From Sinotaia quadrata (Eukaryota > Mollusca > Gastropoda > Architaenioglossa > Viviparidae): a stretch of DNA of 64,000 nucleotides. Position 1 is the first letter of the stretch. Each line of letters starts with the position of its first letter. The notes beneath the pieces were generated by a model, which was given only the letters and a program-made list of their open reading frames with translations, ran no database searches and was not told where the DNA came from. Where the stretch lies: assembly GCA_028829895.1 (NCBI GenBank), contig CM054182.1, forward strand, positions 60,968,379 through 61,032,378, read 5' to 3'. Positions 1-10,385 of this stretch are shown piece by piece. The translations under genes were made by a program, and so were the position numbers.

Positions 1-573
1 TGTTGAACTATTTGCTATATATAAACATGTTATCTTATGTTATTTCTTGTTGAATACAATTAGTGTTGATACATAGACCAGTCATGTTAGCGTGACTCAC
101 TTACATGTTATATGTTGTAGTCTGTCACCTGTGTTTACCTACTGTCGTGGCTGCATATATCGGGGGTATCGAACTCTTGTAGAACTCTCACTCTTCTATT
201 CTACATTATCTATCATTCATCTTTCTAACATGTGTGGCCAGCCGAAAGGTGTGTCTTGGGGACTAGTCTAAGGTTACGGGTTGTCCAGGGGGGTGGGGTG
301 GGGTGGAGAATTAACTTCTTGCCCATCTCCCAGCACAAAGTCACTCTGAAACTAAGTGAAAACTTGGCAAATCAACTGATGAAATCACATGCCAATAATC
401 TGTACTCTGCATTTCTATCATAAGTAGAAAGATTTTTTTTATATTTTTAACAGAAACAGGGAGATGTCTTCTTTTCCTGTTTTCTGCTAACGAACACAAA
501 TCATTAATTAAATAAACTCATTATAACTATTCTCATGTAATACTTTGAATTCAATAATGTGTTTCTTATTCAG
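1..573. other. No recognised coding exon; probable last intron of G1
   Basis: No domain or splice-bounded exon was recognised. The stretch ends in a tandem acceptor (CAGCAG, 571-576) that opens the last exon of G1, so most of it is probably intron. A G-rich patch (GGGGTGGGGTGGGGTGG) lies near 289-306. Confidence 0.4.
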
Positions 574-929
574 CAGACGGGGACAGCAATGAAGACAATC
601 GTAAGACGGTAATATACGTTATGGCTGCAGGAGTGCCGACAGTGATCATCGTTATAGTTGTCTTTGCAGTTCTATACTGTTTGTGTAGAGAAACAACTAA
701 CCCGACACCAGAAGTCCATTATTCAACAGTGCCCCTTAGTGACTCTCAGTCACCTGCAGCCAATGACACAGTAGCGCAACAGTCGTCACAGTCAATAGCG
801 CAACAGATACACAGTCGTCTGCAGTCCATAGTACAACAGTGTCGCAGTCGTCTGCAGTCCATAGTACAGCAGTGTCGCAGTCGTCTGCAACCCATAGTAC
901 AACAGTGTCGCAGTCGTCTGCAGTCCTAG
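574..929 (+). CDS. G1: terminal transmembrane exon of a TNFR-like family gene (5' part outside window)
   Basis: The exon opens at a CAGCAG acceptor and reads in phase 1 (GCA GAC GGG...), the phase used by the last exons of G2, G3 and G4. It encodes a short acidic juxtamembrane stretch, one membrane helix (roughly VPTVIIVIVVFAVLYC, about residues 22-37), then a basic stop-transfer segment (CRETT) and a tail of about 80 residues. The tail becomes a Gln/Ser/Cys/Arg-rich tandem repeat of 11 residues (SRLQSIVQQCR type) encoded by a 33-bp minisatellite; the frame stops at TAG 927-929 inside the fourth unit. No signalling domain is visible. Its ectodomain exons must lie left of the window. Family membership rests on phase, topology and position at the head of a tandem array, not on direct similarity of this exon. 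Confidence 0.5.
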
Positions 930-1043
930 TACAATAGTGTCGCAGTCGTCTGCAGTCCATAGTACAACAGTGTCACAGTCGTCTGCAGTCCGTAGCACAA
1001 CAGTGTCGCATTCGTTTGAGGTCCCTAGTACAGCAAATCTGAA
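813..1043 (+). repeat. 33-bp coding minisatellite, about 7 units
   Basis: Units recur at 813, 846, 879, 912, 945, 978 and 1011 (AGTCGTCTGCAGTCC core), exactly 33 bp apart, so the reading frame of G1 is kept for the first units. Unit 4 has lost one base (CAGTCCTAG against CAGTCCATAG), which creates the stop at 927. Later units are outside the predicted frame. Confidence 0.85.
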
Positions 1044-1613
1044 TTATACAAAAAACATGTTGTTTTTAAATGCAAGCTTCGTTAGTATTAATCCAGAGTT
1101 TGGTCCAAAACATTTCCTTTCTTTGCAGTTTCTTGTAGATTTTACGCCAGTTTTCGTGCTTGGGAAACCCAGACTCCCCTCTGTATAATTATCTAAACGG
1201 TCTGCTCAAAAACCTCGAGATGGCTATTTATTATCTACAATGATTTCTCGATTGCTAGTCATTACAATAACTGGCTGTCCTGGCTATTTTATTCCCGTTT
1301 TCTTGAATCATTTTAATCGCTGACGTGTAGCTGTCGGTTAAATAAGCTAATTCAAGTGGATCTACTTCACTGAGTGTCCGACTAACGAGTTCACAACACA
1401 AGCACTCCAAGAGTGCAGGAGACAATGACTTCCAGAGTTAGGTTATAAGAAACGTATACTAACTTTGAATGAAATTAAGAGAGACCAGAGGAGAACAAAG
1501 TACCTCTACCCCTGATTAAACCCTGCTTACATTATAGTAATCCAACGTAGTCATGTGATCGGCCTGTATCTACAAGCAGAAAGGCCACGAGGTCAGTGAC
1601 ATCGACAAGCTAT
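1044..1613. other. No gene recognised; 3' flank of G1
   Basis: A short unsupported open frame runs to 1188. Otherwise this is ordinary non-coding sequence up to the retrotransposon insertion point. Confidence 0.5.
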
Positions 1614-1618
1614 GTGCC

Positions 1619-3342
1619 TGTCACAGGAAATGAGGGACGGAAATTATATTTTATTTCATAAAAAAAAACCGCTAACAAAACTAGTTGAAGTAACCCGAGT
1701 TTTGTTATTTTTCGTATGTAGCATGTAACTTCCAGTAACGGTCACCTAAGATCTCTTTAGTAGACAGACGTTCGTGACGCAGTGTGTGTTAATTATCATA
1801 TTGAATATATATATTAGTTTGTGAAAGATATGTATATTAAATGATTGGGACAACTGCGCACTTCGAGTCACGTGTTGTTGACAAGAGAAGTGGCCAGTGC
1901 GCAATTAAAATTGGCTACAGAAACGCGTGCATCGCAATTACCACTCTATATCCAAGGCAAAAATCATGTCACGGGACATAGCTTCTGGAAGTTTTGGAAA
2001 CTTTCAGTGAAGGCTATATAAGAGGCGAAATGAAGACTTTACTCTCAATGTTGAAAACGTCGATTCGTCTGAAGCCAGTCTAACTTCACGTATGAATTAT
2101 CTCATGTACAGAGATTTCATAAAGGAAAGCTGCAATAATCTCTTTCCCTCCGTTTTCCATCCGTCTGATGCCATATATTGAGTAACGAGGCAAAATTACT
2201 CAGTATAATTGTTGGCAAAGTGGAAAGTTCGCTGTCCAAAGAAAACCCAATGCACGCGACGCTGGTTGTATGCAGTTAACGACACGAGGGACCAACTTGT
2301 TCTTCCCCCTGTCTGAGTTCGTTTTGGCAGTCTATCCCGCAAATTGAGGGGCTAGCGCCGGAGATACATATCCGGATTTCTACACTCAATGTAATGCGAC
2401 GACACATCCCACTGGACGACTCCACCCGATAATGCTAAACGTCGTTGGGGTGTCCGTATCCACGACAACCAGAAACAGCGACAATTATCGAGACTGACAA
2501 CAGTCAGTTAAATTTCAGATTTCTCCCCAGTGATAATCTGAAAGGGTGCCTAGATTCTGCAGAATCTTCACCTGTAATGCACGCCTCAATTGCGTGTGAT
2601 CTTCACTTTGAAGTGCCGCTTATAAGTGACGTGTGAGCTTACGTCATCTCCTTGGAACTCTGACATTAATAGTGAGTAATCATTAGCACGGCTAACGCGC
2701 ACATACTTAACTCAGAACTCTTAAGAAAATGAACACTATTATATCGTTTGCAAAATAAGAACTGTAATGTTAAAAGTAATGCTTATTTTACATGTGAATT
2801 ATTGTTAAAGCGGCCACATTTGCCGCATAAGAATTGTGTAATTAATCTTTATTTTATATTTTGAATTTCATCATTTTCATCTCCCCTTATTTCCCAAGAG
2901 TGTATGACATTGGAAAGTTGAATGAATGATTAATCACTGTGCGAAAGAGTAGTGCCCCTTTTAAATCGGGAAATAAATAACCTGATCTAAACATCTTTCA
3001 ACTCTCTTGTTATTCATAGTTTTTGAGAGGGACGAAAGAATTTGTACTATTGTTTTGCACCGTTCGTCTGTTCGTCCATTTATTCACATTTATGATACAC
3101 ACTCACAACACACACCGCCAATAAAACGTTCCTTGGCATGACATTAATAAAGTGGGCCCCACCCAAACATCAATGGAGTATGTCATGTGTGTCTATGTAA
3201 CAACTTGACGCGACGTAGTACTGGCATACGTCACCGGGCTTTTCTTGGAGGTGCACCGGAGCAGGCCAAAATTAGACTTCACCCCTTGCATCTCTAACTT
3301 CAGCTCGAGGTCGGCTTGTAACGAGCCTCCCGTTTTGTGACA
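1619..3342 (+). repeat. 5' long terminal repeat (1724 bp)
   Basis: Bounded by TGTCAC and GTGACA. It holds a TATATAAG box and an AATAAA signal (3120-3125). A 63-codon frame (2445-2636) recurs unchanged in the 3' LTR but is probably incidental. The offset between LTR copies is a constant 6838 bp. Confidence 0.95.
2015..2022 (+). promoter_or_regulatory. Candidate TATA box of the LTR promoter
   Basis: TATATAAG lies about 400 bp into the LTR and is repeated at 8853-8860 in the 3' copy. It is the best core-promoter candidate on the strand of gag-pol; the start site is inferred to be about 25-30 bp downstream. Confidence 0.45.
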
Positions 3343-3344
3343 TC

Positions 3345-3362
3345 TGGTGACCCTGACGTGAT
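3345..3362 (+). other. Primer binding site, tRNA-Trp type
   Basis: TGGTGACCCTGACGTGAT begins two bases after the LTR. From known tRNA ends, it is complementary to the 3' end of animal tRNA-Trp with one mismatch (CCCT for CCCC), the same primer class used by avian leukosis-type retroviruses. Confidence 0.75.
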
Positions 3363-3803
3363 CTGACAAGGTAAATTGTGTTGTTGTAAGAAAGTATCAT
3401 CTCTTTCCTGCTTTTCTATCTCATCACCATTATGCATTGTTTATTGCATGTTAGGGCTTTGCTATTGAGACTTAGGTGAACTGGATTTTGATAAGACTTA
3501 TTAGTGTGTTGAAATAAGTTTTATAATCTTTACGCTATTATCGTTAACGCGTACCGACTCGTGTTTAGACGTACTTAGATCGATATTTTGTACGCTACAT
3601 TAGCAACTGTTGTTTTGCTAATTTTGCTAACTTTGCAAATTTGCGATTAGGATTTCTTTTATTCGTGTTTGTCATAATCCTAATCACGTGGTGGCTGGTG
3701 TTCATACACACACCATTGCACCACTTGTGACCGACAGAGGTCAAAATCCCGCGAATATTCTAAGTCACTTTATCCATACTCGTGATAACTAGCAATTTTA
3801 AAA

Positions 3804-6800
3804 ATGGCCGAGCTAGTAAACATAAAGAAAGAACTCATGGCTATGGGAAGAGAATTCGGGTACGAGAAAGCCGACCTAAAGAAATACGTGGATGAGGAGA
3901 TAACTAAATGGTATGTTGCGAAAGAAAATGAAGCGAAAGAGGCTATAGAGCTAGAAGATAAGAGACAGTTAGCTAAACAGCTAGAGATGCAAACTCTGAG
4001 AGAACTAGAGGATAAGAAAAATAAGCTAGAGGAAAAAAGATCGAAAGAGGCGAGAGAGTTGGAGGAGAAAAGAGCGAAAGAGGCTAGAGAACTAGAGGAT
4101 AAGAAAAATAAGCTAGAGAAAAAAAGAGCGAAAGAGGCGAGAGAGTTGGAGGAGAAAAGAGCGAAAGAGGCTAGAGAACTAGAGGATAAGAAAAATAAGC
4201 TAGAGGAAAAAAGAGCTAAAGAGGCAAGAGAAATAGAGTTATTAAAGATTCAGTCTGCTAGGGATTTAGAAGATAAAAGGCAGGAAGCAGAAGAGAAAAA
4301 GCTTAGATTAAAAGCTAAAGCACATCAGGAACAGCTTGAATTAGCTAAGCAAGAGTTAACAGCTAGAGAGAAGTTGTTAGAGGGGACTGCTAAGCAACAG
4401 GCCGAATTAAATAAACCCCGGACACGGCTAGCTTTCTTCAACCATGAAGTCGAGACGATTGACGAGTTTTTGACACGCTTTGACAGCTTCATTGCCAACT
4501 TTAATTACACTGACATTGAAAAGAAACAACAACTCGGTCAAATACTTCAAGGTGAAAGCTCGCGCGCATTTACTGATCTAACGCGCGATCCCGCTATTAC
4601 TTATGCAGATCTCAAAACGGGTTTGATGCGTACTTTTCAATGTACAGCAGAAGGCTTTCGAAAAATGTTTAGGAGAGCCATACCTAAAGCAAATGACACC
4701 ATGCAAGCCTTCGGTACCCGGTTACGCCATTATCTTGATAGATGGATTGATTTGACAGACATCCAGAAGACATATGAGGGCCTATTTGATTTGATATTAA
4801 GAGATCAATTTCTCCATATTGCTCCGCCTGCAATGACGACATATTTGCAGCGAAATCCCCCGACTAACTTCTGTGATATGTTGAAGTTAGCAGACACGTA
4901 TAATGATTACCCCGATCCGGTAATTACGAGGAGTGCACCACGCCCTCCTCTTACAAATCGGCAGAAGTATACACCGAAATTCAACCGACCGATGACGAAA
5001 TCGGAAAAACCCGAACCGGTACAACGGACATACACTAAGTCACAAGACGTACGACGTCACACACGTGACTCCCCACCTATGACATGTTACACTTGCAAAG
5101 GGAAGGGGCATAGTTCTCAGAACTGTCCCAGTCCACGTGATGTAAAGGTATGCACTGAAACAGGTGCAACTCTAAAGACCCAACAGGCTACAGTAAACGG
5201 AAAAAGAGTCAAAATACTGGTCGATACAGGCGCGTCCATAAGCTGCATAAATGCTAAACTTGTACGCCCTGAACAGTATCTAAGGGGTAGTGTCCGCATT
5301 CGATGTGTTATGGGACACCTTAGTACATGTCCAAGAGCCACTGTACATGTTACGTCACCCGTATTTTCCGGTACAGTCACCGCCGCAGTGATAAGAGACA
5401 TGCAGTTCGGATTCATACTATCGCCCGGGCAGTGTGACACACACACTGATGGCATCTATCCTGTTCTCCCCGTAACCACTAGAGCACAACGGGAACGTAG
5501 TAAACAAGGACCCCCAGCTCTAAAGATAGTCGAGAATACATTCCCGCAGTTGACCCCAAGTCAACTCAGTCACCTGCAGCAGGAAGACAAAAGCTTGTCC
5601 TCAATGCTAAAGCTGGCACGGAAAAACACTATTACGTCCAGCAAGTACGCAACAATGACGTATTTCCTGAAGGACGGACTAGCGTTTCGGCGCACCGACT
5701 ATAAGGAAAATGATACTAGAAGCACCACGTGTTTATTTACCCCTACACCACTCAGACCGCTGATTCTTAGCTTTGCACACGACTCAATCATGTCTGGACA
5801 TCAGGGCGCGCGGCGCACTGAGCAGCGGGTTCGCGAGGACTTCTTTTGGCCAGGCCTGAGTCGGGATGTTCGCTCGTACGTTCGTACATGTACGCAGTGT
5901 CAACAACATATTGACCGAGGGCGTGTCAGTCGAGTTCCCCTCGAGATAGTACCAACAGTAGAGGAACCATTCCTAAAAGTCGCAGTAGACATTATTGGCC
6001 CAATCATTCCCGCGGCCGAAGGAGGATATCACTATATCCTAACAATCGTGGATTTTGCAACACGATATCCAGAAGCAGTCGCATTAAAGGGCATCACAGC
6101 GATCGAAGTCGCAGACGCTTTAATAGACGTATTTTCTCGCACGGGCGTTCCCCGAGAAATATTGAGTGACCAGGGCACTCAATTCACCTCAGCAATGATG
6201 GCTGAAACAATGCGTCTACTAGCGTGTAAACAGTTGTTCTCATCACCATATCACGCTCAGTCTAATGGTGCCGTTGAACGCTTCAACGGTACAATAAAGA
6301 AAATGTTAATTAAAATGGCCTCGGAACAACCCGACCAGTGGCCACGTTTTCTAGCACCATTACTCTTCGCGTATCGCGAACTCCCACAAGAGAGTACGGG
6401 CTACTCACCATTCCAACTACTATACGGCAGGCAACCTCGTGGTCCCCTTAAGCTAATAAAAGAAACATGGGTCAAGGGAGACACTGTGACTGATGGTAAA
6501 GATGTTCACACGTACGTAGCCGAACTACGTCAACGTCTGACCGAGACGTGTCACTTAGCACAGGAAAACATTCGCGAAAAACAACCCCGATACAAGCGAA
6601 ATTTTGACCGTACTGCTGTGGAACGTGACCTCGAACCAGGTCAGCTCGTGTTACTCTTGCGGCCCACACATAACAACCGCATGCAAATGCACTGGCGTGG
6701 ACCCTACCGTGTTATTAAGCGTGTGAAGCAGAACGATTATAGCATACAGATAGGAAATAAGCAGAAAATCTATCACATAAATATGCTCAAGCGGTACTAT

Positions 6801-8327
6801 GAACGCAGCGACGAACAGATACAAAACGTGAATGTCGCACTGATACAATTGGAAGACTCCAATTTCAGGACAGACATGATGTCCGCCGAAACCACGCCTA
6901 ACCCTGCAGTTACAGTCGATCAAGTCGAGATTGACTCGAACTTAACTGTCGAACAGCGCGACGCAATGTCAAAACTCTTACACAGACACGCGCGCATATT
7001 CACCGACCAACCGGGCCACTCAGATTTGGTTGAACACCGCATAAAACTTTTAAGTGACAAACCGATACGCTTAAAACAGTACCCACAGAAATATGAGAGC
7101 ACAAAGTACATAGCAGAACAGGTGCGTGAAATGCAAAAACAGGGCGTGATTGAACATTCAATCTCCCCATATTCATCACCGGTCGTCTTAGTTAAAAAGA
7201 AAGACGGTACGCTTCGTTTTTGTGTGGACTACAGACAGTTAAATGAGATAACTGAATTCGATGCGGAACCTATCCCAAATCAGGACGAATTATTCGCAAA
7301 ACTAACCAAGGCACATTACTTTTCGAAGTTTGACATGTGCAAAGGGTACTGGCAACTGTCAGTTGCTATTGACGACAGACCAAAAACAGCATTTCCAACC
7401 CCGCTAGGCTTATTTCAGTTTTGCCGACTACCGTTCGGACTAGCGAACGCACCCGCAACATTTGCGCGCTTCATGCGAAAGTTACCGTTAGAGAGCGTTA
7501 ACGCATTGAATTTCTTTGATGACATACTGGTAGCAACAGGAACATGGGACCAACATTTATCCTCAGTGAGTGGTCTACTTGACATTCTCGAGCGCCATAA
7601 ATTGACCGTGAAACCCTCCAAAGTACGCGCGGGCTTTCGAGAGATTGAGTTTCTTGGCCATATCATAAGTGACGGACATATAGGCCCAAATCTAGACTTA
7701 ACTGCAGCCATTCGTGACATGACCTTACCGACTACAAAGAAACAGGTCAGGGCAGTTTTGGGGCTAGTGGGGTACTACCGAAAATTTGTCCCAAACTTCA
7801 GTACGCTTCTTAAACCACTGACGGACTTAACTGGGAATAAACAACCTACGAAAATACGATGGACGGCCGAGTGTAGCACCGCCCTCGAAAAGGTGAAGGA
7901 CATCTTGACCAGTAAACCCGTCCTACAGTTACCAGACTTTGACAAAAGATTTATTGTCAGGACCGACGCATCAGACGAAGGCCTCGGTGCCATACTTCTC
8001 CAAGAGACAGATGACGAATACCTACCGGTAGCATACGCGTCTAAGAAACTGTTAGATCGTGAGACACGGTATTCTACGATTGAAAAAGAGTGCTTAGCAA
8101 TCGTATGGGCACTCAAGAAATTTAGTGCTTATCTGTACTCTAAACCATTCATCCTGCAGTGCGATCATAAGCCGCTGACATATCTGCGCACTAGCATGTA
8201 TGATAACGCTAGGCTAACTAGATGGACACTCCTGCTACAGGAGTATAGCTTCGTTGTCGAACACATCGCGGGCCGAGAGAATTCGGGTGCCGATGCATTA
8301 TCCCGGCATGCCATAACCGCGATATAA
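3804..8327 (+). CDS. Gag-Pol polyprotein, order Gag-PR-IN-RT-RNase H
   Basis: One uninterrupted 1507-residue frame starting at ATG 3804 (AAAATGG context). Residues 1-200 are a Lys/Glu/Arg/Leu coiled coil containing an 87-bp repeat. A capsid-like region follows from about 205, then a CCHC knuckle (C428, C431, H436, C441), aspartic protease motif VDTGAS (473-478), integrase zinc finger H659, H666, C696, C699, catalytic D729, D789, E825 (exact D-35-E spacing), a GPY module (966-968), RT with LPFGLANAP and FFDD (1237-1240, in place of YxDD), and RNase H starting at D1388. No stop or frameshift separates gag from pol. All catalytic residues looked for are present, so the copy looks capable of retrotransposition; activity is inferred. 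Placing integrase before RT sets it apart from standard gypsy and mag elements. Confidence 0.95.
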   Translation: MAELVNIKKELMAMGREFGYEKADLKKYVDEEITKWYVAKENEAKEAIELEDKRQLAKQLEMQTLRELEDKKNKLEEKRSKEARELEEKRAKEARELEDKKNKLEKKRAKEARELEEKRAKEARELEDKKNKLEEKRAKEAREIELLKIQSARDLEDKRQEAEEKKLRLKAKAHQEQLELAKQELTAREKLLEGTAKQQAELNKPRTRLAFFNHEVETIDEFLTRFDSFIANFNYTDIEKKQQLGQILQGESSRAFTDLTRDPAITYADLKTGLMRTFQCTAEGFRKMFRRAIPKANDTMQAFGTRLRHYLDRWIDLTDIQKTYEGLFDLILRDQFLHIAPPAMTTYLQRNPPTNFCDMLKLADTYNDYPDPVITRSAPRPPLTNRQKYTPKFNRPMTKSEKPEPVQRTYTKSQDVRRHTRDSPPMTCYTCKGKGHSSQNCPSPRDVKVCTETGATLKTQQATVNGKRVKILVDTGASISCINAKLVRPEQYLRGSVRIRCVMGHLSTCPRATVHVTSPVFSGTVTAAVIRDMQFGFILSPGQCDTHTDGIYPVLPVTTRAQRERSKQGPPALKIVENTFPQLTPSQLSHLQQEDKSLSSMLKLARKNTITSSKYATMTYFLKDGLAFRRTDYKENDTRSTTCLFTPTPLRPLILSFAHDSIMSGHQGARRTEQRVREDFFWPGLSRDVRSYVRTCTQCQQHIDRGRVSRVPLEIVPTVEEPFLKVAVDIIGPIIPAAEGGYHYILTIVDFATRYPEAVALKGITAIEVADALIDVFSRTGVPREILSDQGTQFTSAMMAETMRLLACKQLFSSPYHAQSNGAVERFNGTIKKMLIKMASEQPDQWPRFLAPLLFAYRELPQESTGYSPFQLLYGRQPRGPLKLIKETWVKGDTVTDGKDVHTYVAELRQRLTETCHLAQENIREKQPRYKRNFDRTAVERDLEPGQLVLLLRPTHNNRMQMHWRGPYRVIKRVKQNDYSIQIGNKQKIYHINMLKRYYERSDEQIQNVNVALIQLEDSNFRTDMMSAETTPNPAVTVDQVEIDSNLTVEQRDAMSKLLHRHARIFTDQPGHSDLVEHRIKLLSDKPIRLKQYPQKYESTKYIAEQVREMQKQGVIEHSISPYSSPVVLVKKKDGTLRFCVDYRQLNEITEFDAEPIPNQDELFAKLTKAHYFSKFDMCKGYWQLSVAIDDRPKTAFPTPLGLFQFCRLPFGLANAPATFARFMRKLPLESVNALNFFDDILVATGTWDQHLSSVSGLLDILERHKLTVKPSKVRAGFREIEFLGHIISDGHIGPNLDLTAAIRDMTLPTTKKQVRAVLGLVGYYRKFVPNFSTLLKPLTDLTGNKQPTKIRWTAECSTALEKVKDILTSKPVLQLPDFDKRFIVRTDASDEGLGAILLQETDDEYLPVAYASKKLLDRETRYSTIEKECLAIVWALKKFSAYLYSKPFILQCDHKPLTYLRTSMYDNARLTRWTLLLQEYSFVVEHIAGRENSGADALSRHAITAI
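3999..4250 (+). repeat. 87-bp in-frame repeat in the Gag coiled coil
   Basis: AGAGAACTAGAGGATAAG starts at 3999, 4086 and 4173, giving about 2.5 copies of a 29-residue ELEDKKNKLEEKR-type unit. The period is a multiple of three, so copy number can change without breaking the frame. Confidence 0.85.
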
Positions 8328-8445
8328 ACAAGAGAGAGGATAGTCTCTCCACAGATGCGCATAAAATTCCTGTGGGGACTATCGTGTGAAATAAAATTTT
8401 TTTTGTTCCTATTTGATTTCCACTCTGTGAGCTCCAATCAATTTT

Positions 8446-8455
8446 AAGAAGGGGG
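8446..8455 (+). other. Polypurine tract of the retrotransposon
   Basis: AAGAAGGGGG stands one base before the 3' LTR (TGTCAC at 8457), the expected place for plus-strand priming. Between the stop codon and the tract lies about 115 bp of non-coding sequence including a GAGAGAG...CTCTC potential stem near 8331-8349. Confidence 0.8.
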
Positions 8456-8456
8456 T

Positions 8457-10180
8457 TGTCACAGGAAATGAGGGACGGAAATTATATTTTATTTCATAAA
8501 AAAAAACCGCTAACAAAACTAGTTGAAGTAACCCGAGTTTTGTTATTTTTCGTATGTAGCATGTAACTTCCAGTAACGGTCACCTAAGATCTCTTTAGTA
8601 GACAGACGTTCGTGACGCAGTGTGTGTTAATTATCATATTGAATATATATATTAGTTTGTGAAAGATATGTATATTAAATGATTGGGACAACTGCGCACT
8701 TCGAGTCACGTGTTGTTGACAAGAGAAGTGGCCAGTGCGCAATTAAAATTGGCTACAGAAACGCGTGCATCGCAATTACCACTCTATATCCAAGGCAAAA
8801 ATCATGTCACGGGACATAGCTTCTGGAAGTTTTGGAAACTTTCAGTGAAGGCTATATAAGAGGCGAAATGAAGACTTTACTCTCAATGTTGAAAACGTCG
8901 ATTCGTCTGAAGCCAGTCTAACTTCACGTATGAATTATCTCATGTACAGAGATTTCATAAAGGAAAGCTGCAATAATCTCTTTCCCTCCGTTTTCCATCC
9001 GTCTGATGCCATATATTGAGTAACGAGGCAAAATTACTCAGTATAATTGTTGGCAAAGTGGAAAGTTCGCTGTCCAAAGAAAACCCAATGCACGCGACGC
9101 TGGTTGTATGCAGTTAACGACACGAGGGACCAACTTGTTCTTCCCCCTGTCTGAGTTCGTTTTGGCAGTCTATCCCGCAAATTGAGGGGCTAGCGCCGGA
9201 GATACATATCCGGATTTCTACACTCAATGTAATGCGACGACACATCCCACTGGACGACTCCACCCGATAATGCTAAACGTCGTTGGGGTGTCCGTATCCA
9301 CGACAACCAGAAACAGCGACAATTATCGAGACTGACAACAGTCAGTTAAATTTCAGATTTCTCCCCAGTGATAATCTGAAAGGGTGCCTAGATTCTGCAG
9401 AATCTTCACCTGTAATGCACGCCTCAATTGCGTGTGATCTTCACTTTGAAGTGCCGCTTATAAGTGACGTGTGAGCTTACGTCATCTCCTTGGAACTCTG
9501 ACATTAATAGTGAGTAATCATTAGCACGGCTAACGCGCACATACTTAACTCAGAACTCTTAAGAAAATGAACACTATTATATCGTTTGCAAAATAAGAAC
9601 TGTAATGTTAAAAGTAATGCTTATTTTACATGTGAATTATTGTTAAAGCGGCCACATTTGCCGCATAAGAATTGTGTAATTAATCTTTATTTTATATTTT
9701 GAATTTCATCATTTTCATCTCCCCTTATTTCCCAAGAGTGTATGACATTGGAAAGTTGAATGAATGATTAATCACTGTGCGAAAGAGTAGTGCCCCTTTT
9801 AAATCGGGAAATAAATAACCTGATCTAAACATCTTTCAACTCTCTTGTTATTCATAGTTTTTGAGAGGGACGAAAGAATTTGTACTATTGTTTTGCACCG
9901 TTCGTCTGTTCGTCCATTTATTCACATTTATGATACACACTCACAACACACACCGCCAATAAAACGTTCCTTGGCATGACATTAATAAAGTGGGCCCCAC
10001 CCAAACATCAATGGAGTATGTCATGTGTGTCTATGTAACAACTTGACGCGACGTAGTACTGGCATACGTCACCGGGCTTTTCTTGGAGGTGCACCGGAGC
10101 AGGCCAAAATTAGACTTCACCCCTTGCATCTCTAACTTCAGCTCGAGGTCGGCTTGTAACGAGCCTCCCGTTTTGTGACA
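8457..10180 (+). repeat. 3' long terminal repeat (1724 bp)
   Basis: Same length as, and by eye identical to, 1619-3342. It is followed directly by the GTGCC target duplicate. The poly(A) signal equivalent lies at 9958-9963. Confidence 0.95.
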
Positions 10181-10235
10181 GTGCCTATACCCCTACCCAT
10201 CCACTCGGAGTTGACTCAATACGCTTTATGGCTAT

Positions 10236-10239
<4 letters not shown>

Positions 10240-10301
<62 letters not shown>
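10240..10301 (+). repeat. (CA)31 microsatellite
   Basis: Uninterrupted CA dinucleotides, starting about 55 bp beyond the retrotransposon's right end. Confidence 0.95.
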
Positions 10302-10302
<1 letters not shown>

Positions 10303-10385
10303 CCACTCCGTGTTGAGTGGTATGTGATTGCTCGGTGTTACCATATATGTTCTTATTCTAGGACGCAATTTTTTTTTTCCAAACC

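Larger units (their letters stand above)
1614..10185 (+). mobile_element. Full-length Ty3/gypsy LTR retrotransposon with integrase-first pol (Gmr1-like)
   Basis: Complete element: target duplication GTGCC (1614-1618 and 10181-10185), 5' LTR 1619-3342, primer site 3345-3362, single gag-pol frame 3804-8327, polypurine tract 8446-8455, 3' LTR 8457-10180. LTRs begin TGTCAC and end GTGACA. Both are 1724 bp, and every stretch compared by eye is identical, which implies a recent insertion. No envelope-like frame follows pol. The pol order protease, integrase, RT, RNase H is that of copia and of the Gmr1-like gypsy lineage; the RT and the GPY/F integrase tail are gypsy-type. It sits between G1 and G2 and interrupts neither. 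Confidence 0.95.

Noticed and set aside
736..998. Minus-strand frames with LWTADDCDTVV-type repeats
   Set aside because: They mirror the 33-bp plus-strand minisatellite; the period of three keeps all frames open.
2445..2636. 63-residue frame repeated at 9283-9474
   Set aside because: Lies inside the LTR, duplicated only because the LTR is; no domain and no start context.
5117..8437. Several minus-strand frames under gag-pol
   Set aside because: Shadows of the long coding frame on the plus strand.
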